From an uncultured Prevotellaceae bacterium (lineage in GTDB: Bacteria > Bacteroidota > Bacteroidia > Bacteroidales > Muribaculaceae), in assembly GCA_947165675.1 (NCBI GenBank), contig CAMVBJ010000031.1, positions 1-34,263 on the forward strand: 34,263 bases of DNA, written 5' to 3'. Position 1 is the stretch's first letter, and each line of letters opens with the position of its first letter. Of this stretch, positions 33,962 to 34,263 are shown one piece after another. The translations under genes were made by a program, and so were the position numbers. The notes under the pieces were generated by a model, which was not told the DNA's origin, made no database searches, and was given only the letters and a program-made list of their open reading frames with translations.

Positions 33962-34263
33962 TAAAAAACTTAGCGCCTTCGCGACTTTGCGTGAATAAAA
34001 GGAAGACAATAAAGACAATAAAGACAAATGGCATCCGCACGGATTGCGAGCCCCTTGCGAGCAATCAACTTTAAAAAACTTAGCGCCTTCGCGACTTTGC
34101 GTGAATAAAAGGAAGACAATAAAGACAATAAAGACAAATGGCATCCGCACGGATTGCGAGCCCCTTGCGAGCAATCAACTTTAAAAAACTTAGCGACTTC
34201 GCGACTTGGCGTGAATAAAAGGAAGACAATAAAGACAATAAAGACAAATGGCATCCGCACGGA
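33962..34263. repeat. 110-bp tandem repeat array (runs off the window)
   Basis: Units start at 33962, 34072 and 34182; the third is cut by the window end. Units 1 and 2 look identical across 110 bp and unit 3 differs at two bases (TAGCGACTTC and ACTTGGCGTG). Each unit holds an internal AATAAAGAC duplication, the motif GGCATCCGCACGG, and two TTGCGAG copies. Since 110 is not a multiple of three, the minus-strand frames through it shift at each unit and are unlikely to be genes. Confidence 0.9.

Noticed and set aside
33837-34260. Overlapping minus-strand frames rich in Phe, Leu and Ile
   Set aside because: They run through the 110-bp tandem array, change frame at each unit (110 is not divisible by 3) and match no protein family.
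33962-34263. Possible CRISPR array
   Set aside because: The units are 110 bp and contiguous with no unique spacers, and no cas gene is present.

Overview
The window looks like chromosomal DNA of a Bacteroidota, most likely order Bacteroidales (Prevotella- or Muribaculaceae-like). The grounds are a complete aerotolerance (Bat) operon, three BspA-type leucine-rich-repeat surface proteins (two with dockerin-like tails), DUF3857/transglutaminase envelope proteins, and repeated matches to the Bacteroidota -7 promoter element TAnnTTTG. The species cannot be named from sequence alone.

Layout. 1-2066 (minus): a sensor histidine kinase cut by the window edge, and its OmpR-type response regulator. 2476-7130 (plus): three closely spaced genes, namely an AlbA_2/HATPase/winged-helix protein, an AT-rich unknown protein with a PD-(D/E)XK-like nuclease motif, and a SEFIR/TIR-domain protein with a large unknown C-terminal half. 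This is the best candidate for an undescribed system, probably anti-phage defence. Directly downstream (7272-8702) is a BspA/dockerin gene whose 5' end is missing; its homology begins mid-repeat at about 7290, as if the cassette or a rearrangement removed the start. 8901-9087 is a palindromic MITE-like element. 9120-11506 (plus) is an MBOAT acyltransferase plus SGNH partner for O-acylation of a surface polymer.

11516-20795 (minus) is one long operon read right to left: moxR, DUF58, a conserved membrane protein, batA, batB, batC, batD, batE and a PAP2 phosphatase, several of them joined by 4-bp overlaps. 20987-25488 (minus) holds two intact BspA-type genes. Divergent to them is a TPR-membrane-HTH regulator (25796-27574, plus). 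27954-33101 (minus) is a second envelope operon: an active-looking DUF3857/transglutaminase protein, a degenerate relative, and two tandem small beta-barrel proteins.

The non-coding DNA is unusually structured. Heptanucleotide-period tracts fill many gaps and several run into stop codons. Two related hairpin-rich elements lie at 27700-27888 and 33378-33578. A 110-bp tandem array occupies the right end. A roughly 140-bp promoter region is shared, with the same geometry, by the dockerin-BspA gene and the DUF3857 operon, suggesting co-regulation. No rRNA, tRNA, CRISPR array, transposase or integrase was recognised.
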